NCBI RefSeq assembly: GCF_000954115.1
Contig: NZ_CP010797.1
Coordinates: forward strand, 2,480,001-2,544,000
Direction: 5' to 3'
DNA length: 64,000 nucleotides
Source of the DNA: Rhodococcus sp. B7740
GTDB taxonomy: Bacteria; Actinomycetota; Actinomycetes; Mycobacteriales; Mycobacteriaceae
The first letter of the stretch is position 1, and each line of letters starts with the position of its first letter. The notes beneath the pieces are model-generated. The model worked only from the letters and a program-made list of their open reading frames with translations, did no database searches and had not been told where the DNA came from. This document shows positions 8,187 to 17,067 of the stretch, piece after piece. The position numbers and the translations under genes were made by a program.

Positions 8187-8869
8187 GGGGGCGTCTCGCG
8201 CAGGACGTACCCGACACCGCGAACGGTGTGGATCAGCCGCGACTCCCCCTCCGCCTCGGTCTTGCGCCGCAAGTACCCGACGTACACCTCGAGCGCGTTG
8301 CCCGACGTCGGGAAGTCGTAACCCCAGACTTCCTCGAGGATGCGACTTCTGGTGAGGACTCGACGCGGATTGGTCATCAGCATTTCGAGCAACGAGAATT
8401 CGGTCCGGGTGAGGCTGATCGAGCGGTCGGCGCGCGAGACCTCACGAGTGACCGGGTCCAACGACAGGTCCGCGAACGTCATGGTCTCCGAGTCGATGCC
8501 CGCTTCCATCGCGGTACGCCGAAGCAGAGCGCGCAGGCGAGCCAGCAGCTCCTCGAGCGCGAACGGCTTGGGCAGGTAGTCGTCGGCACCGGCGTCGAGG
8601 CCTGCGACACGCTCGGACACCGAGTCCCGTGCCGTCAACACCAGAATCGGCAGGTCGTCACCGACACTGCGCAATCGACGGCACACCTCCAGGCCGTCGA
8701 GGCGAGGCATCATCACGTCGAGCACCAGGGCGTCGGGACGCGCCGCCGCGACCTGCTCGAGCGCGTCGAGCCCGTCGACCGCCAGGTCCACGGTGTACCC
8801 GTTGAACGTCAGCGACCTGCGCAGCGACTCACGCACTGCCCGATCGTCGTCGACCACCAATATCCTCAT
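8183..8869 (-). CDS. mprA: OmpR-family response regulator MprA
   Basis: 228 aa. The receiver domain has the acidic pocket VVDDD, phospho-acceptor Asp51 (LVLDVMMP) and Lys in PKPF; the C-terminal winged-helix DNA-binding domain ends in the typical VYVGYLRRK...[14 protein letters not shown] at 8869 was chosen because MRILVVDDD is the canonical OmpR start. It is first gene of the mprA-mprB-pepD-moaB2 operon and partners MprB. The promoter must lie in the short gap 8870-8925; autoregulation is known for the mycobacterial homologue. Confidence 0.93.
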   Translation of the reverse strand: MRILVVDDDRAVRESLRRSLTFNGYTVDLAVDGLDALEQVAAARPDALVLDVMMPRLDGLEVCRRLRSVGDDLPILVLTARDSVSERVAGLDAGADDYLPKPFALEELLARLRALLRRTAMEAGIDSETMTFADLSLDPVTREVSRADRSISLTRTEFSLLEMLMTNPRRVLTRSRILEEVWGYDFPTSGNALEVYVGYLRRKTEAEGESRLIHTVRGVGYVLRETPP

Positions 8870-8925
8870 TCGTACAGTTTGTCCTGGTCGACTGAGATAT
8901 GTCTGAGAGGGGTGCGGATTTCGAC

Positions 8926-9540
8926 CTAGAGCGTCGGTAGGTGCTTCGCCAGCGGGAGGTTCCACTTTCGCCACAGCGCGAGCAGGCGCAACCCCGTCGC
9001 GAGCAGGGTTCCCGCGACCAGACCTACGTTCTCCGGCAGGGTCGCGGCATCGGCCAACACGACGGCCGTCGCACCGAGCATGGCCGGCAGGGCATACAGG
9101 TCCCGATGCAGCAGCAGGGGAACTTCGTTGACCAGCACGTCTCGGATCACGCCGCCTGCCACCGCCGTCGTGGTGCCGATGAGAGCTCCCGCCAACGCGC
9201 TACCGCCGGCAGCCAACGCGATCGTCGCACCGGTCGATGCGAACAGTCCCATCCCGAAGGCGTCGAGCACCAGAACACCGCGCCGGACCTTGCCCATCTG
9301 TCGGTGCGCAACGAACACGACCAGCGAGGCGAACAAGCCGACCGTGAGGTTCGGCCACGTGTCCAGTGACGTCGGTGGGTGGATGCCGAGCAGCAGATCG
9401 CGAATGATTCCGCCGCCGATGCCCGTCGTGATTCCGACGACGCAGACCCCGAACAGATCCAACCGGCGATGCACTCCGATCAACGCCCCCGACGCCGCAA
9501 AGGCCGCGATACCGATCAATCCGAGTACGTCGAGAAGCAT
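8926..9540 (-). CDS. TRIC / UPF0126 (YadS-like) cation channel family protein
   Basis: 204 aa integral membrane protein with about seven helices and the duplicated family motif: [17 protein letters not shown] in the first half and [19 protein letters not shown] in the second. Prokaryotic TRIC proteins are trimeric monovalent-cation channels; related UPF0126 proteins have been proposed to transport glycine. The ATG at 9540 starts directly in the first hydrophobic helix. It lies just upstream of mprA on the same strand with a 56 bp gap. The family is clear, the substrate is not. Confidence 0.85.
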   Translation of the reverse strand: MLLDVLGLIGIAAFAASGALIGVHRRLDLFGVCVVGITTGIGGGIIRDLLLGIHPPTSLDTWPNLTVGLFASLVVFVAHRQMGKVRRGVLVLDAFGMGLFASTGATIALAAGGSALAGALIGTTTAVAGGVIRDVLVNEVPLLLHRDLYALPAMLGATAVVLADAATLPENVGLVAGTLLATGLRLLALWRKWNLPLAKHLPTL

Positions 9541-9653
9541 CGGATCAGCATGTCATGGTGCTGGCAGAAACCTCACAGCAAAACCCGAGGTCGGACCTAG
9601 AATTGAGGGGCACCGTCGTGTTCGAAGATTCCGGCTCACCCGAGGAGAACATC

Positions 9654-9935
9654 ATGCGTATCGAATTCAAGAAAGCCGTCGCCACTGTTGCATTGACGGG
9701 AGCCATCGCGCTCGGTGGCGGCGCAGTCGCTCAAGCTGCTCCGGATCGCGAAAGAATTCCAGACGTGATCGGAATGTCCCAATCTGCGGCCATCGCGGCC
9801 CTGGAGGACGCAGGCTTCGACAACGTCACCGTCAATTACGACCGCCCCGACGCCCGCGTGATCGGCCTCAACTTCCCGGTCGGGGTGAAGGTCAGCGAGA
9901 ACGCGGAGATCAAAGTGATCGTCATAGGCGACTAG
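9654..9935 (+). CDS. Small secreted single-PASTA-domain protein
   Basis: 93 aa. Sec signal peptide (residues 1-29, ending AVAQAAP) followed by one PASTA domain covering nearly all of the mature protein (RIPDVIGMSQSAAIAALEDAGF...VIGLNFPVGVKVSENAEI). PASTA domains bind peptidoglycan fragments in PknB-type kinases and penicillin-binding proteins; a free, secreted single PASTA unit could bind cell wall or antagonise such receptors, which is inference. The ATG at 9654 has GAGGAGAAC upstream and yields a clean signal peptide. A hairpin at 9957-10000 follows. Confidence 0.8.
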   Translation: MRIEFKKAVATVALTGAIALGGGAVAQAAPDRERIPDVIGMSQSAAIAALEDAGFDNVTVNYDRPDARVIGLNFPVGVKVSENAEIKVIVIGD

Positions 9936-9956
9936 ACCAGCCGCACGGCCACCTCG

Positions 9957-10000
9957 AGGTGTGGCAGATTCCCGGATCACCCCGTTGGGGTCTGCCACCT
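9957..10000 (+). terminator. Hairpin after the PASTA gene
   Basis: AGGTGTGGCAGA (9957-9968) pairs with TCTGCCACCT (9991-10000) with small bulges, 21 bp after the PASTA stop. Probable terminator. Confidence 0.5.
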
Positions 10001-10115
10001 GAGCGTGACAACCTGCGGCCGATGAGGGATGCGGCGTTGTGATCGGCGTCGCACCCGCGGTGATGGCTGCGCCGAACATCACCGCCCATTTTCGCAGGAG
10101 ATAGTCTCGGTCGTG

Positions 10116-11177
10116 ATGCCGTCCGGCACATTTCCTTCTCGAGCCGAGGTGAACGAACAGGTGCCGATCATCGACAATGCCGTCTACGTCGACGGCAAAC
10201 GCACTGCCAATCCCGAGAGCCTCGACATCACGTTCGAGTTGATGCGCGAGCGGCACGGCATGGCCTGGATCGGCCTGTACCGCCCCGAGATCAGCGAAAT
10301 CAATGCTGTAGCAGGCGAGTTCGGTCTGCACCGCCTAGCCGTGGAAGATGCCATTGCAGCCCATCAGCGACCGAAACTGGAACGGTACGCCGAGCAACTG
10401 TTCGTCGTTCTCCGACCCGCTCGATACATCGACGAGACCGAAAAGGTCGAATTCGGCGAATTGCACATATTCCTCGGACCCGATTTCGTCGTCACCATTC
10501 GCCATGCCGAATCCCCCGATCTGGCAATGGTGCGCAAGCGGCTCGAAGGATCTCCCGAACTGCTCCAACTCGGCCCCGAGGCAATTCTCTACGGCATCCT
10601 CGATCAAGTGGTCGACGAGTACGTCCCGGTGGTGACCGGACTGCAGAACGACATCGACGAGATCGAGGATCAGCTGTTCACCGGCGACCCGTCGGTATCG
10701 CGTCGCATCTACTCACTGCTCCGTGAGGTGTCCGAATTCGACCGTGCCGCAAAGCCCCTCGTCGAGATGATCGAATCACTCAAGCGCGGTTCGGACAAGT
10801 ACAACGTCGACGTGGAACTGCAGCGATACCTGCGCGACGTGCACGATCACGCGATCCGCGTGTCCGACCGCATCGAGTCCTTCCGCTCCAACCTGCAGAA
10901 TGCGTTGACCGTGCACTCGACCATCGTTGCGCAGCAGCAGAACGAGGAGATGCGCAACATGACCGTGGCCAGCCTGGAGCAGAACGAACAGGTCAAACGC
11001 ATTTCGTCCTGGGGCGCAATACTTTTCGCGCCCTCGCTGATCGCCGCCATCTACGGCATGAACTTCGAGGACATGCCGGAACTGACGTGGCAACTCGGCT
11101 ATCCGATGGCTCTGATCGCCATGGTGATCTGCTCCACTGCACTGTTCGTGGTGTTCAAGCGTCAGAAGTGGTTGTAG
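10116..11177 (+). CDS. corA: CorA-family magnesium/cobalt transporter
   Basis: 353 aa. A long cytoplasmic alpha/beta plus helical funnel domain is followed by two C-terminal transmembrane helices; the signature GMN selectivity motif is at about residues 314-316 (YGMNFEDMPEL) and the basic C-terminus KRQKW faces the cytoplasm. It functions as a pentameric Mg2+ channel. GTG at 10113 directly precedes the ATG at 10116; both sit downstream of an AGGAG and either may be used. The gene is monocistronic and converges on the phosphatase gene across a shared hairpin. Confidence 0.93.
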   Translation: MPSGTFPSRAEVNEQVPIIDNAVYVDGKRTANPESLDITFELMRERHGMAWIGLYRPEISEINAVAGEFGLHRLAVEDAIAAHQRPKLERYAEQLFVVLRPARYIDETEKVEFGELHIFLGPDFVVTIRHAESPDLAMVRKRLEGSPELLQLGPEAILYGILDQVVDEYVPVVTGLQNDIDEIEDQLFTGDPSVSRRIYSLLREVSEFDRAAKPLVEMIESLKRGSDKYNVDVELQRYLRDVHDHAIRVSDRIESFRSNLQNALTVHSTIVAQQQNEEMRNMTVASLEQNEQVKRISSWGAILFAPSLIAAIYGMNFEDMPELTWQLGYPMALIAMVICSTALFVVFKRQKWL

Positions 11178-11187
11178 TGCGCTCAGC

Positions 11188-11235
11188 GCAGTGGTGCGGT
11201 TAGGTGCCCTCCACGGCACTCAGCCACACCACTGC
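11188..11235. terminator. Bidirectional terminator between corA and the phosphatase gene
   Basis: Outer arms GCAGTGGTG (11188-11196) and CACCACTGC (11227-11235), with an inner GTGCC/GGCAC stem. It lies between two convergent genes. Confidence 0.6.
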
Positions 11236-11243
11236 CGCAGGCA

Positions 11244-12962
11244 CTAGGACGAACCGAACACCGGACCCACCGGGATGTCTCGCTCGAACGTCAGACGGTC
11301 GAACTCGTTTCCGTATTCGTCGATCGCGCCGATCGTCATCCTGCTGGCGGTGATGCCCGGAATACCCGGCACCACATCGACTCTGACGAACGAGTAGTTG
11401 AGGAATCGCACCCGAGACCAGGTGATGGACTCGGCCGACTTGGTGCCGTCCGGTGCCCATACGTAACTGTTCGGAACTGCCGTGTCGGGCAACTCCTTGC
11501 CGCGGTAGCTCACGCCCTCACCGTCCTGGAACGTATAGCGTGGACGACCACCACCGCCGACTGTGTAATACACGGTGCCGTCGGTCTTTCCGTTGACCGT
11601 GGCGTTGTCACCGGCGACCCGCGTCGCACGGTTGCCACGAATGGGATCGGTGCGCTCGAAGACGTGATTGTGGGCTTGAAGCACTACATCCACCTGGTAC
11701 TTGTCGAACAGCGCAACCCACGCGTCGCGGACGCCGCCGTCGCTCGCGTGCGTCGACGTGGTCGAATACGCGCAGTGGTGGAAGAAGCAGACGATGAAGT
11801 CGATGTTCGGATCGGCACGGTACTTCGCCAATGTCTGTTCCACCCAGGTGTTCTGGGCTCCACCGCTGTAACCGGTGTTGGCCTTGATCTCGTAGCTGAC
11901 GTCGTTCGCGTCGAGCGAGAGAACGGCAGTGTTGCCGTAGACGAACGAGTACGCCGACGGGCATCCCTTGGGTCCGTTGGTCGGCTGATCGAGCCGCGCG
12001 GCATGTCCGCCGTAGCCGTTGGGGCTGTACAGCGCTTCCATGTCGTGGTTACCGGTGGCGAACAACCACGGCGCGGTCGATGCACTGGCCTCGATCGCCT
12101 GGAAATAGCCGTCCCAGACGAACGGGTTGAATTTGTCGAATCCCTTCGGTGGGGTCTGACCGTGCTTCGCGAACTGCGGCGGCAGACCGGCACCCGACGG
12201 GTCCGCGTACGCGATGTCGCCGGCGAGGATGTGGAAGTCCGGGTGCGAGGCCTCGATCTGCCGATTGATGTTGCGCGCGTGCTTGACCGACGGCTCGTTG
12301 TCCGCCTTGTAGTACTGGTCGTCATAGTCGCCGGCAACCAAACCTGGCGGCTGCGAGGGTGTTTCGTCTACGCCCTGATCGCCCATCATCGTGAACCGGA
12401 ACGGTGCGATGCGACCGGTCGGCAGGGCCGGGGACGCGCTCCGAATGTCACTGACGAAGCCGTCGGCGGTGCGCCAGCGGTAGTAGTGCGGCAGCTTGGG
12501 CGTCAGATTGTCGATGGGCACATGTACGTAATACTGCTCCGCCGGCAGAATTCCGCCGTCGGTCTGTGGAACCTGACTGATCAGGTTGCGTACCTCGGCC
12601 GACGTCGTAGCGCCGAGTGCGGGCGTGGGGCCGTGATCGAGGAAGACACCGGTGAGCCCGGGATTACGAGAGAGCTGTGCCGAGAACCGCAGTTGCGTCG
12701 CCGGATCGTTTCCGAAGCCCATGTGCCGTCCGGCCACGGCCAGCGGGGCGTCCTGCGCGTACGCGGTTCGCGCGAACACCGAGTTCCCGACGCCTACCGC
12801 GGCGGCCGTCGCGGCGGCTCCCACCAGGAAGTTGCGTCGACTGACGGGGTGCCGCCGCAGGAACGACCGATGCCAATCGTGCTGCTCGGCCATGGTCATG
12901 TTCTCGGCGAGCGTGCCCGGGATTCCGGTCGCGACGGTTTCGCCTGCGGGATTGAGCGTCAT
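11244..12962 (-). CDS. Tat-exported purple-acid-phosphatase-like metallophosphoesterase
   Basis: 572 aa. The N-terminus carries a twin-arginine signal (SRRNFLVGAAATAA, about residues 42-55) ending near ARTAYAQDAP, so the folded enzyme is exported. A fibronectin-like N-terminal domain (about 75-185) precedes a calcineurin-type core with the metal motifs GDQG, GDIAYAD, GNHDME, FFHHCAY and QAHNHVFER, all intact. It likely hydrolyses phosphate mono- or diesters outside the membrane for phosphate supply. The first ATG at 12962 gives a long pre-Tat region; ATGs about 20 residues in are also plausible. No PhoP-type box is obvious upstream. Confidence 0.85.
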   Translation of the reverse strand: MTLNPAGETVATGIPGTLAENMTMAEQHDWHRSFLRRHPVSRRNFLVGAAATAAAVGVGNSVFARTAYAQDAPLAVAGRHMGFGNDPATQLRFSAQLSRNPGLTGVFLDHGPTPALGATTSAEVRNLISQVPQTDGGILPAEQYYVHVPIDNLTPKLPHYYRWRTADGFVSDIRSASPALPTGRIAPFRFTMMGDQGVDETPSQPPGLVAGDYDDQYYKADNEPSVKHARNINRQIEASHPDFHILAGDIAYADPSGAGLPPQFAKHGQTPPKGFDKFNPFVWDGYFQAIEASASTAPWLFATGNHDMEALYSPNGYGGHAARLDQPTNGPKGCPSAYSFVYGNTAVLSLDANDVSYEIKANTGYSGGAQNTWVEQTLAKYRADPNIDFIVCFFHHCAYSTTSTHASDGGVRDAWVALFDKYQVDVVLQAHNHVFERTDPIRGNRATRVAGDNATVNGKTDGTVYYTVGGGGRPRYTFQDGEGVSYRGKELPDTAVPNSYVWAPDGTKSAESITWSRVRFLNYSFVRVDVVPGIPGITASRMTIGAIDEYGNEFDRLTFERDIPVGPVFGSS

Positions 12963-13064
12963 GCCTCGATGGTGACGGTGACGCTCTCTCTATCCGTTAA
13001 CCAAGCGAAGTTGTTGGGTGAACAACACGAGAACACCGATGCACAACGGGACGAACGCGGACAA

Positions 13065-13118
13065 TCCCGTCGTGCACGGGACTTCGTAACCCACTACGAA
13101 TTTCCATGCACGACGGGA
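13065..13118 (-). terminator. Nested hairpin following the rtcB remnant
   Basis: Outer perfect 12 bp arms TCCCGTCGTGCA (13065-13076) and its complement (13107-13118), inner arms TTCGTA/TACGAA. It starts 8 bp past the stop of the rtcB remnant and is probably the retained terminator of the former rtcB gene. Confidence 0.65.
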
Positions 13119-13125
13119 GGTCGAT

Positions 13126-13250
13126 CTAGGTCCCCTTGACGTTGAGGATCTGCCGCAGTTCGTGCTCGATGCTCACCAGGTCGCGGGCGTCCTCCATCAC
13201 GACATCGATCGACTTGTAGGCGTCGGGATCTCGTCGACGAAGTCGTCATC
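13126..13250 (-). pseudogene. rtcB 3' remnant (C-terminus of RtcB RNA ligase), frameshifted
   Basis: On the minus strand the last 34 codons read DPDAYKSID...DLVSIEHELRQILNVKGT then TAG, closely resembling the RtcB C-terminus (pattern DEIPxAYKxIDxV...DLVEVxxxLxQxxxVKG). Shifting frame by one base at about 13224 recovers the preceding residues DDDFVDEIP, so the remnant also carries a 1 nt deletion. No other part of rtcB (metal and guanylate-binding motifs) is present. RtcB joins RNA 2',3'-cyclic phosphate to 5'-OH ends. The remnant lies 61 bp beyond the end of the LAGLIDADG endonuclease gene on the same strand; RtcB is a known host of inteins with such endonucleases. Identification rests on a short but distinctive stretch. 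Confidence 0.7.
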
Positions 13251-13311
13251 TGGGTACCCTGGGCACCTGCCGTCCTACTGAAATGAGAAATACAACGCCG
13301 TCGCCGCCCGC

Positions 13312-14118
13312 TCAGGCATCGGTGCCGTCCGCGTGCCGAAGTCGCCAGCGACGGATGACTACGGCGCTCTCCGTTCGGCCGAGCACTCTGGCTGCCTCCT
13401 TCACGGTCGAGGACAACGCAATAGCGTCCTCCTCCGCCGACCACGACCTTTTTCCTAGGAGTGGGCGAGCACGCATTCCCGGTGGCCTCCTCCAAGCGGC
13501 GACTGACTCTGCCGCCAATCGCTTTCGATCCAGCGCGAAACAACCTGGAGGGTAGGCCCACTCAGCCAGACGCGCCGCTGGGTCGTTCGCGACAATCAAC
13601 GAGAACACGTCGTCGCGAGTGTTGCGTTTTGGCGTGCGAAGAGCCCCGCTAACTGTGCGTACGGTCGAGCAGAAGAAGTCCGCCAAGCTAGACGAGGCCG
13701 TAACGAAACCTACGAAAGGCGCACCCGTCCGAGTGAATCCGACACTGCCATCGCCATCGAGCAATCCACGGAAGTATCCCCGCTGATGAAACGGGCCGAC
13801 AGGCGGAGCCACCTGGTTGGACTTGCGACCGGGTGGAACTCCGCACGACTCCAGTTCACGTCGGAACGCGAGGTTGCAGATACGCCAAGTGGCACTTGTG
13901 TAATCAGAGGAGAAGTTCGTCGTACGCGTTCTCGTCGATACCGACGATCTGACGCCTTCGAACAGTTGCGGAAGCCGCATCAGCAAGTCGATATCGACAC
14001 CCGCCAGTTCGATGGTTGCTTTTCCTTTTTGCCCTTTCCCGCTTTCGAGATGACCGTCAGTTTGAAACAGGCCGATGAAGTAGGAGTGATCCTCGCGAGT
14101 GAGATCGATGATGGGCAT
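13312..14118 (-). CDS. LAGLIDADG-family homing endonuclease
   Basis: 268 aa with two LAGLIDADG helices: SYFIGLFQTDGHL (residues 12-24, catalytic Asp21) and GYFRGLLDGDGSVG (about 114-127, catalytic Asp123), the spacing of a monomeric double-motif enzyme. The C-terminal 40 residues (KRSWSAEEDAIALS...RVLGRTESAVVIRRWRLRH) resemble a SANT/Myb-like helix-turn-helix DNA-binding unit. Such enzymes cut a long specific site and copy their own gene into it. ATG at 14118 has no clear ribosome site; the frame stays open back to 14188 and includes a Cys 15 codons upstream, compatible with a decayed intein N-terminus. The rtcB tail lies just downstream. Both catalytic acids are intact, so it may be active. 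Confidence 0.8.
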   Translation of the reverse strand: MPIIDLTREDHSYFIGLFQTDGHLESGKGQKGKATIELAGVDIDLLMRLPQLFEGVRSSVSTRTRTTNFSSDYTSATWRICNLAFRRELESCGVPPGRKSNQVAPPVGPFHQRGYFRGLLDGDGSVGFTRTGAPFVGFVTASSSLADFFCSTVRTVSGALRTPKRNTRDDVFSLIVANDPAARLAEWAYPPGCFALDRKRLAAESVAAWRRPPGMRARPLLGKRSWSAEEDAIALSSTVKEAARVLGRTESAVVIRRWRLRHADGTDA

Positions 14119-14184
14119 GCGGACATTGTCGGCCGACCCACCGACAAGAACAGGTCCTGTGCAATCTCGCCCATCAGTAGGGCC

Positions 14185-15243
14185 CTACACACCCCCACCG
14201 AATGCCAAGCCCAACAGATACGTCGCCCCGGCTGCGCCGTAGCCGATAGCCAGTTGTCGCAGAGCGCGTTTGACCGGCGGCCCACCGCTGAGCAGTCCCA
14301 CCACCAGGCCTGTGCAGATCAACGCGATTCCGACGAGGACGGCGGCAACGGCAAGGGCCACAAAGCCTTCGAGGCCGAGCAGATACGGCAACACCGGGAT
14401 GACGGCACCGGAGGCGAAGAAGCAGAAGCTGGCGCCGGCGGCACCGAGGCCGGTTCCGATGGACTCGTGCTGGTCGACGTCGGGGGCCATCTCGTCGGCA
14501 GGGAGTACGCGCAGTACTTCCGCCGCTTTGGCGTCGGCCTCCTCGTGGGTCATCCCTCGGGCTCGGTAGACCAGGGCCAGTTCGTTGGCGTCCACGTCGA
14601 GGTGTTGAACGGCATCGCGCGCCCCACTGTCCGGCGACGACGCCTCGAGCAACTCGCGTTGTGAACGGACAGAGACGTATTCGCCCGCCCCCATCGACAG
14701 CGCGCCGGCGAGCAGTCCCGCGAGGCCGGTGACCAGGACGATCTGGTTGGACACCCCGGAGCCGCTGATACCCAGAACGAGAGCGAGGTTGCTCACCAGT
14801 CCGTCGTTTGCACCGAACACGGCGGCCCGGAACGTTCCGGACAATCGATTGCGGCCGCGGGCCGCCAGTGCCCTGATGACCTCCGCATGGATCTGCTCGT
14901 CGGCCGTCATCGCCTCCGTCGCGTCGGCGTCGGTGGCGTACGGCGAACGGGTTTCCGCTCGTTGGGCCAGCGCGAGTACGAACACCGAACCGAAGCGACG
15001 TGCCAACACCCCGAGGATGCGGGTGCGGATGTCACCTTTGAGCGGCATTCCGACCCGATCGCCGAGCAGATGTCGCCAGTGCTGCTCGTGGCGGCCCTCC
15101 GCATCGGCGAGTGCGAGCAGGATCTCGCGTTCCTCGCCGGTGCGTCGGCCTGCCAGATCGCGATAGACGGCGGCCTCGGCTCGCTCGTCGGCGAGGTACT
15201 GGCGCCACCGCTTCACATCTCGCGCACTGGGTCCATCGTTCAT
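14185..15243 (-). CDS. VIT1/CCC1-family metal transporter with ferritin-like N-terminal domain
   Basis: 352 aa. Residues 1-140 form a rubrerythrin/ferritin-like helical domain with ExxxH-type ligands (LADAEGRHEQHW, MTADEQIHAEVIRAL); residues about 150-352 hold five transmembrane helices with the VIT1 signature FGANDGLVSNLALVLG and GALSMGAGEYVSVRSQ. VIT1-type carriers move Fe2+ or Mn2+ by proton exchange. ATG at 15243 (MNDGPSARD) was chosen as the family start. It lies 26 bp downstream of rpmF on the same strand, so it may be read through from the Zur-controlled MRF operon. The metal specificity is inferred from family only. Confidence 0.87.
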   Translation of the reverse strand: MNDGPSARDVKRWRQYLADERAEAAVYRDLAGRRTGEEREILLALADAEGRHEQHWRHLLGDRVGMPLKGDIRTRILGVLARRFGSVFVLALAQRAETRSPYATDADATEAMTADEQIHAEVIRALAARGRNRLSGTFRAAVFGANDGLVSNLALVLGISGSGVSNQIVLVTGLAGLLAGALSMGAGEYVSVRSQRELLEASSPDSGARDAVQHLDVDANELALVYRARGMTHEEADAKAAEVLRVLPADEMAPDVDQHESIGTGLGAAGASFCFFASGAVIPVLPYLLGLEGFVALAVAAVLVGIALICTGLVVGLLSGGPPVKRALRQLAIGYGAAGATYLLGLAFGGGV

Positions 15244-15269
15244 GAAAGTGAAGATAGACCCGTCGCGAG

Positions 15270-15437
15270 TCAGCTCGGGTCGTACACCCCGGTCTGCACT
15301 GCTTTGACCAGTCTCCGCGGCACTCTGAACTCTCGGCCCTGAAAACGCACGGTCACCAGATCGGGAGCAACGGCTTTCCATTGCGCGCGACGGCTCCGTG
15401 TGTTCGAGCGCGACATCTTTCTCTTCGGAACAGCCAT
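15270..15437 (-). CDS. rpmF: 50S ribosomal protein L32, zinc-independent paralogue
   Basis: 55 aa: [20 protein letters not shown] followed by a basic segment, no cysteines. L32 lies near the peptidyl transferase region of the 50S subunit. The lack of the zinc-ribbon cysteines and the location in a Zur-box locus mark it as the zinc-starvation (C-minus) version. It starts 3 bp after the rpmE2 stop, so it is the third gene of mrf-rpmE2-rpmF. The gene is too short for many ORF callers; I derived it by direct translation from the ATG at 15435-15437. Confidence 0.88.
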   Translation of the reverse strand: MAVPKRKMSRSNTRSRRAQWKAVAPDLVTVRFQGREFRVPRRLVKAVQTGVYDPS

Positions 15438-15440
15438 GAT

Positions 15441-15701
15441 TCAGGAGTCCTTTCGGCTTCGTCGGCCGTATCGCTTCTCGAACTTCTCGACGCGTCCCTG
15501 GGTGTCCATCACGCGGGCGCCTCCGGTCCAGAACGGGTGTGATTCCGACGAGACGTCGACGACGATCAGCGGGTAGGTGTTGCCGTCTTCCCACTCGGTC
15601 TCGCGGGCGGACGTGACGGTGGATCTGGTGAGGAACTTGTTGCCGGTACTCGAGTCCTGGAACACGACCGGGTGGTAGTCGGGGTGGATGCCTGGTTTCA
15701 T
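15441..15701 (-). CDS. rpmE2: 50S ribosomal protein L31 type B, zinc-independent
   Basis: 86 aa starting [20 protein letters not shown], the type B L31 pattern without the CxxC zinc ligands, with the typical SHPFWTGG...[12 protein letters not shown]-terminus. It replaces zinc-binding L31 on the ribosome when zinc is scarce, freeing zinc. Its ATG overlaps the MRF stop codon (ATGA), showing translational coupling to the GTPase gene. Part of the operon running left from the Zur boxes. Confidence 0.92.
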   Translation of the reverse strand: MKPGIHPDYHPVVFQDSSTGNKFLTRSTVTSARETEWEDGNTYPLIVVDVSSESHPFWTGGARVMDTQGRVEKFEKRYGRRSRKDS

Positions 15702-16960
15702 TCTGTTGCCTCTCGTGATTGTTCTGCGTAAGGGGATTCGCTGCTCTCGCAGGGGTCTTCGTGCCACTGACCGAATGGGTCGTTCCAGGCGGACCAGGCC
15801 GCAGGGTCTGCCATTTCGTCGTCGGACACCAACGCCCACTGCAGGGTTCGGTCGATCTCGGTGGGGTCGGCCTCGTGGACGAGGATGACAAGCGACGTGT
15901 CTCGATCACCGAACTTCTCGTCCCACCGCAGCGCCGACATTGCCCGACGGGTGGCGTCGACGCGGTCCTGCTGCTCCGGAGTCATTGCGGCAAGCCACTT
16001 TCCGGCGCTGGCGACGCGAAGGCCGCCGCCTGCCGATTCGATCCACAGAGCTTCGTCGGGCTGAGTGGCCACCCACGCCCGCCCCCGTGCGGTGACGACA
16101 CCGTCGAGCAATACGTCGATCGCCTCGTGGAACCGCTCGGGATGGAACGGCCGCGTGGCGGTGAACTCGACCAGGGTGATGCCGCAATCGACGGTCAGTG
16201 GCGGCTGTCCGCGCAACAGCGGTGAGTGCGCGTCGCTGATCGCACCGCGTCGTGCATCGGCAGGGACACTCGCGAGAAGTGCCGGGGCATCGACCAGTGC
16301 GTCCTGGGACACCCAGACGACGGGAGCATTCGGGGCCAACCGCGCCAGGACCGCAGCGAGCCGGGCGCGTTCCCACGCGTCGACGTCGGAACCTGCGGTC
16401 ACGACGAGTGCATCGGCGTAGTCGACCTGCCCGACCACCAACTGCGCGACGGTTCGATCGTCGTCGCCACTGGCGACGACGCCTCGATCGGCCAACGCGT
16501 CGTCGCCGGTGGCGTCGGCCAACCAGGTTGCGGCGTCGAGGCAGTCGATCACTGCCTCGATCCGGACGTCACGCGAGGCCGGGCCGTCGATCTGCCCGAC
16601 GACACCCGCAACGACGACGTTGTCCACGGCCCAGCACAGTGCCTCGGGCTCGAGCGCGGGGTCCATGGCGAGCACGATGCGATCGACGTTGCTGCGCGTC
16701 GACAGTGCCCGCAACAGTGGCAGTAGATCCTCCCGAAGGGTGCACGAGACGCAGCCGTGCGCCAGCTCCAGAATGCTCTCGCGCGGTTCCTCCCCCAGTA
16801 CGGACAGTGTGCGACGCACGACTCCTTCGGCGACGCGGCTCAGATCGTGGCTGACCGCGACGGTGCCCGGCGCGAGCAGTGATGTCACGACCGCGTCCAT
16901 GGCTCCGGTCCAGCCGGAGACGAGGACCATCGGGGTTCGATCGTCCGGTGAGTTGTTCAC
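15698..16960 (-). CDS. mrf: COG0523-type GTPase, ribosome hibernation factor-recruiting GTPase MRF
   Basis: 420 aa G3E GTPase of the CobW/YciC-like group; the conserved metal-binding element is [13 protein letters not shown] (about residues 75-87) and the C-terminal CobW domain has the [11 protein letters not shown] and [17 protein letters not shown] stretches. In mycobacteria MRF acts in severe zinc starvation by recruiting a hibernation factor to C-minus ribosomes; alternatively it could deliver zinc like other COG0523 proteins. GTG at 16960 was chosen because AGAAGG sits just upstream; a TTG at 16981 is the other option. It is the first gene of the operon and lies 16 bp from a Zur box. The Walker A (GxxxxGK) is degenerate (SGWTGAMD), as is common in MRF proteins. 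Confidence 0.85.
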   Translation of the reverse strand: MNNSPDDRTPMVLVSGWTGAMDAVVTSLLAPGTVAVSHDLSRVAEGVVRRTLSVLGEEPRESILELAHGCVSCTLREDLLPLLRALSTRSNVDRIVLAMDPALEPEALCWAVDNVVVAGVVGQIDGPASRDVRIEAVIDCLDAATWLADATGDDALADRGVVASGDDDRTVAQLVVGQVDYADALVVTAGSDVDAWERARLAAVLARLAPNAPVVWVSQDALVDAPALLASVPADARRGAISDAHSPLLRGQPPLTVDCGITLVEFTATRPFHPERFHEAIDVLLDGVVTARGRAWVATQPDEALWIESAGGGLRVASAGKWLAAMTPEQQDRVDATRRAMSALRWDEKFGDRDTSLVILVHEADPTEIDRTLQWALVSDDEMADPAAWSAWNDPFGQWHEDPCESSESPYAEQSREATE

Positions 16961-16976
16961 GAGCACCCTTCTTCTC

Positions 16977-16990
16977 GACAACGATTGTCA
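16977..16990. promoter_or_regulatory. Zur box 1
   Basis: GACAACGATTGTC within TCGACAACGATTGTCA, read on the minus strand as TGACAATCGTTGTCG, close to the actinobacterial Zur consensus (TGAnAATCGTTTTCA type). It overlaps the region just upstream of the MRF start codon at 16960, so it should repress the leftward operon when zinc is plentiful. Confidence 0.85.
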
Positions 16991-17029
16991 TTACCTGCGA
17001 ATGCACGCTACATTCGAGAACACGCTTTG

Positions 17030-17046
17030 TCGAAAACGATTGTCAT
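17030..17046. promoter_or_regulatory. Zur box 2
   Basis: TCGAAAACGATTGTCAT, a second Zur-type site (minus strand ATGACAATCGTTTTCGA), 22 bp upstream of the rpmB2 start codon. With box 1 it gives both divergent zinc-starvation operons their own operator. Confidence 0.87.
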
Positions 17047-17067
17047 AACGGCAAGAAAGGAGTGCTC

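Noticed and set aside
13094-13561. Minus-strand frame of 155 codons covering the rtcB remnant in another frame
   Set aside because: It overlaps the end of the homing endonuclease out of frame and is Arg/Gly/Ser-rich; the RtcB-like residues are in different frames.
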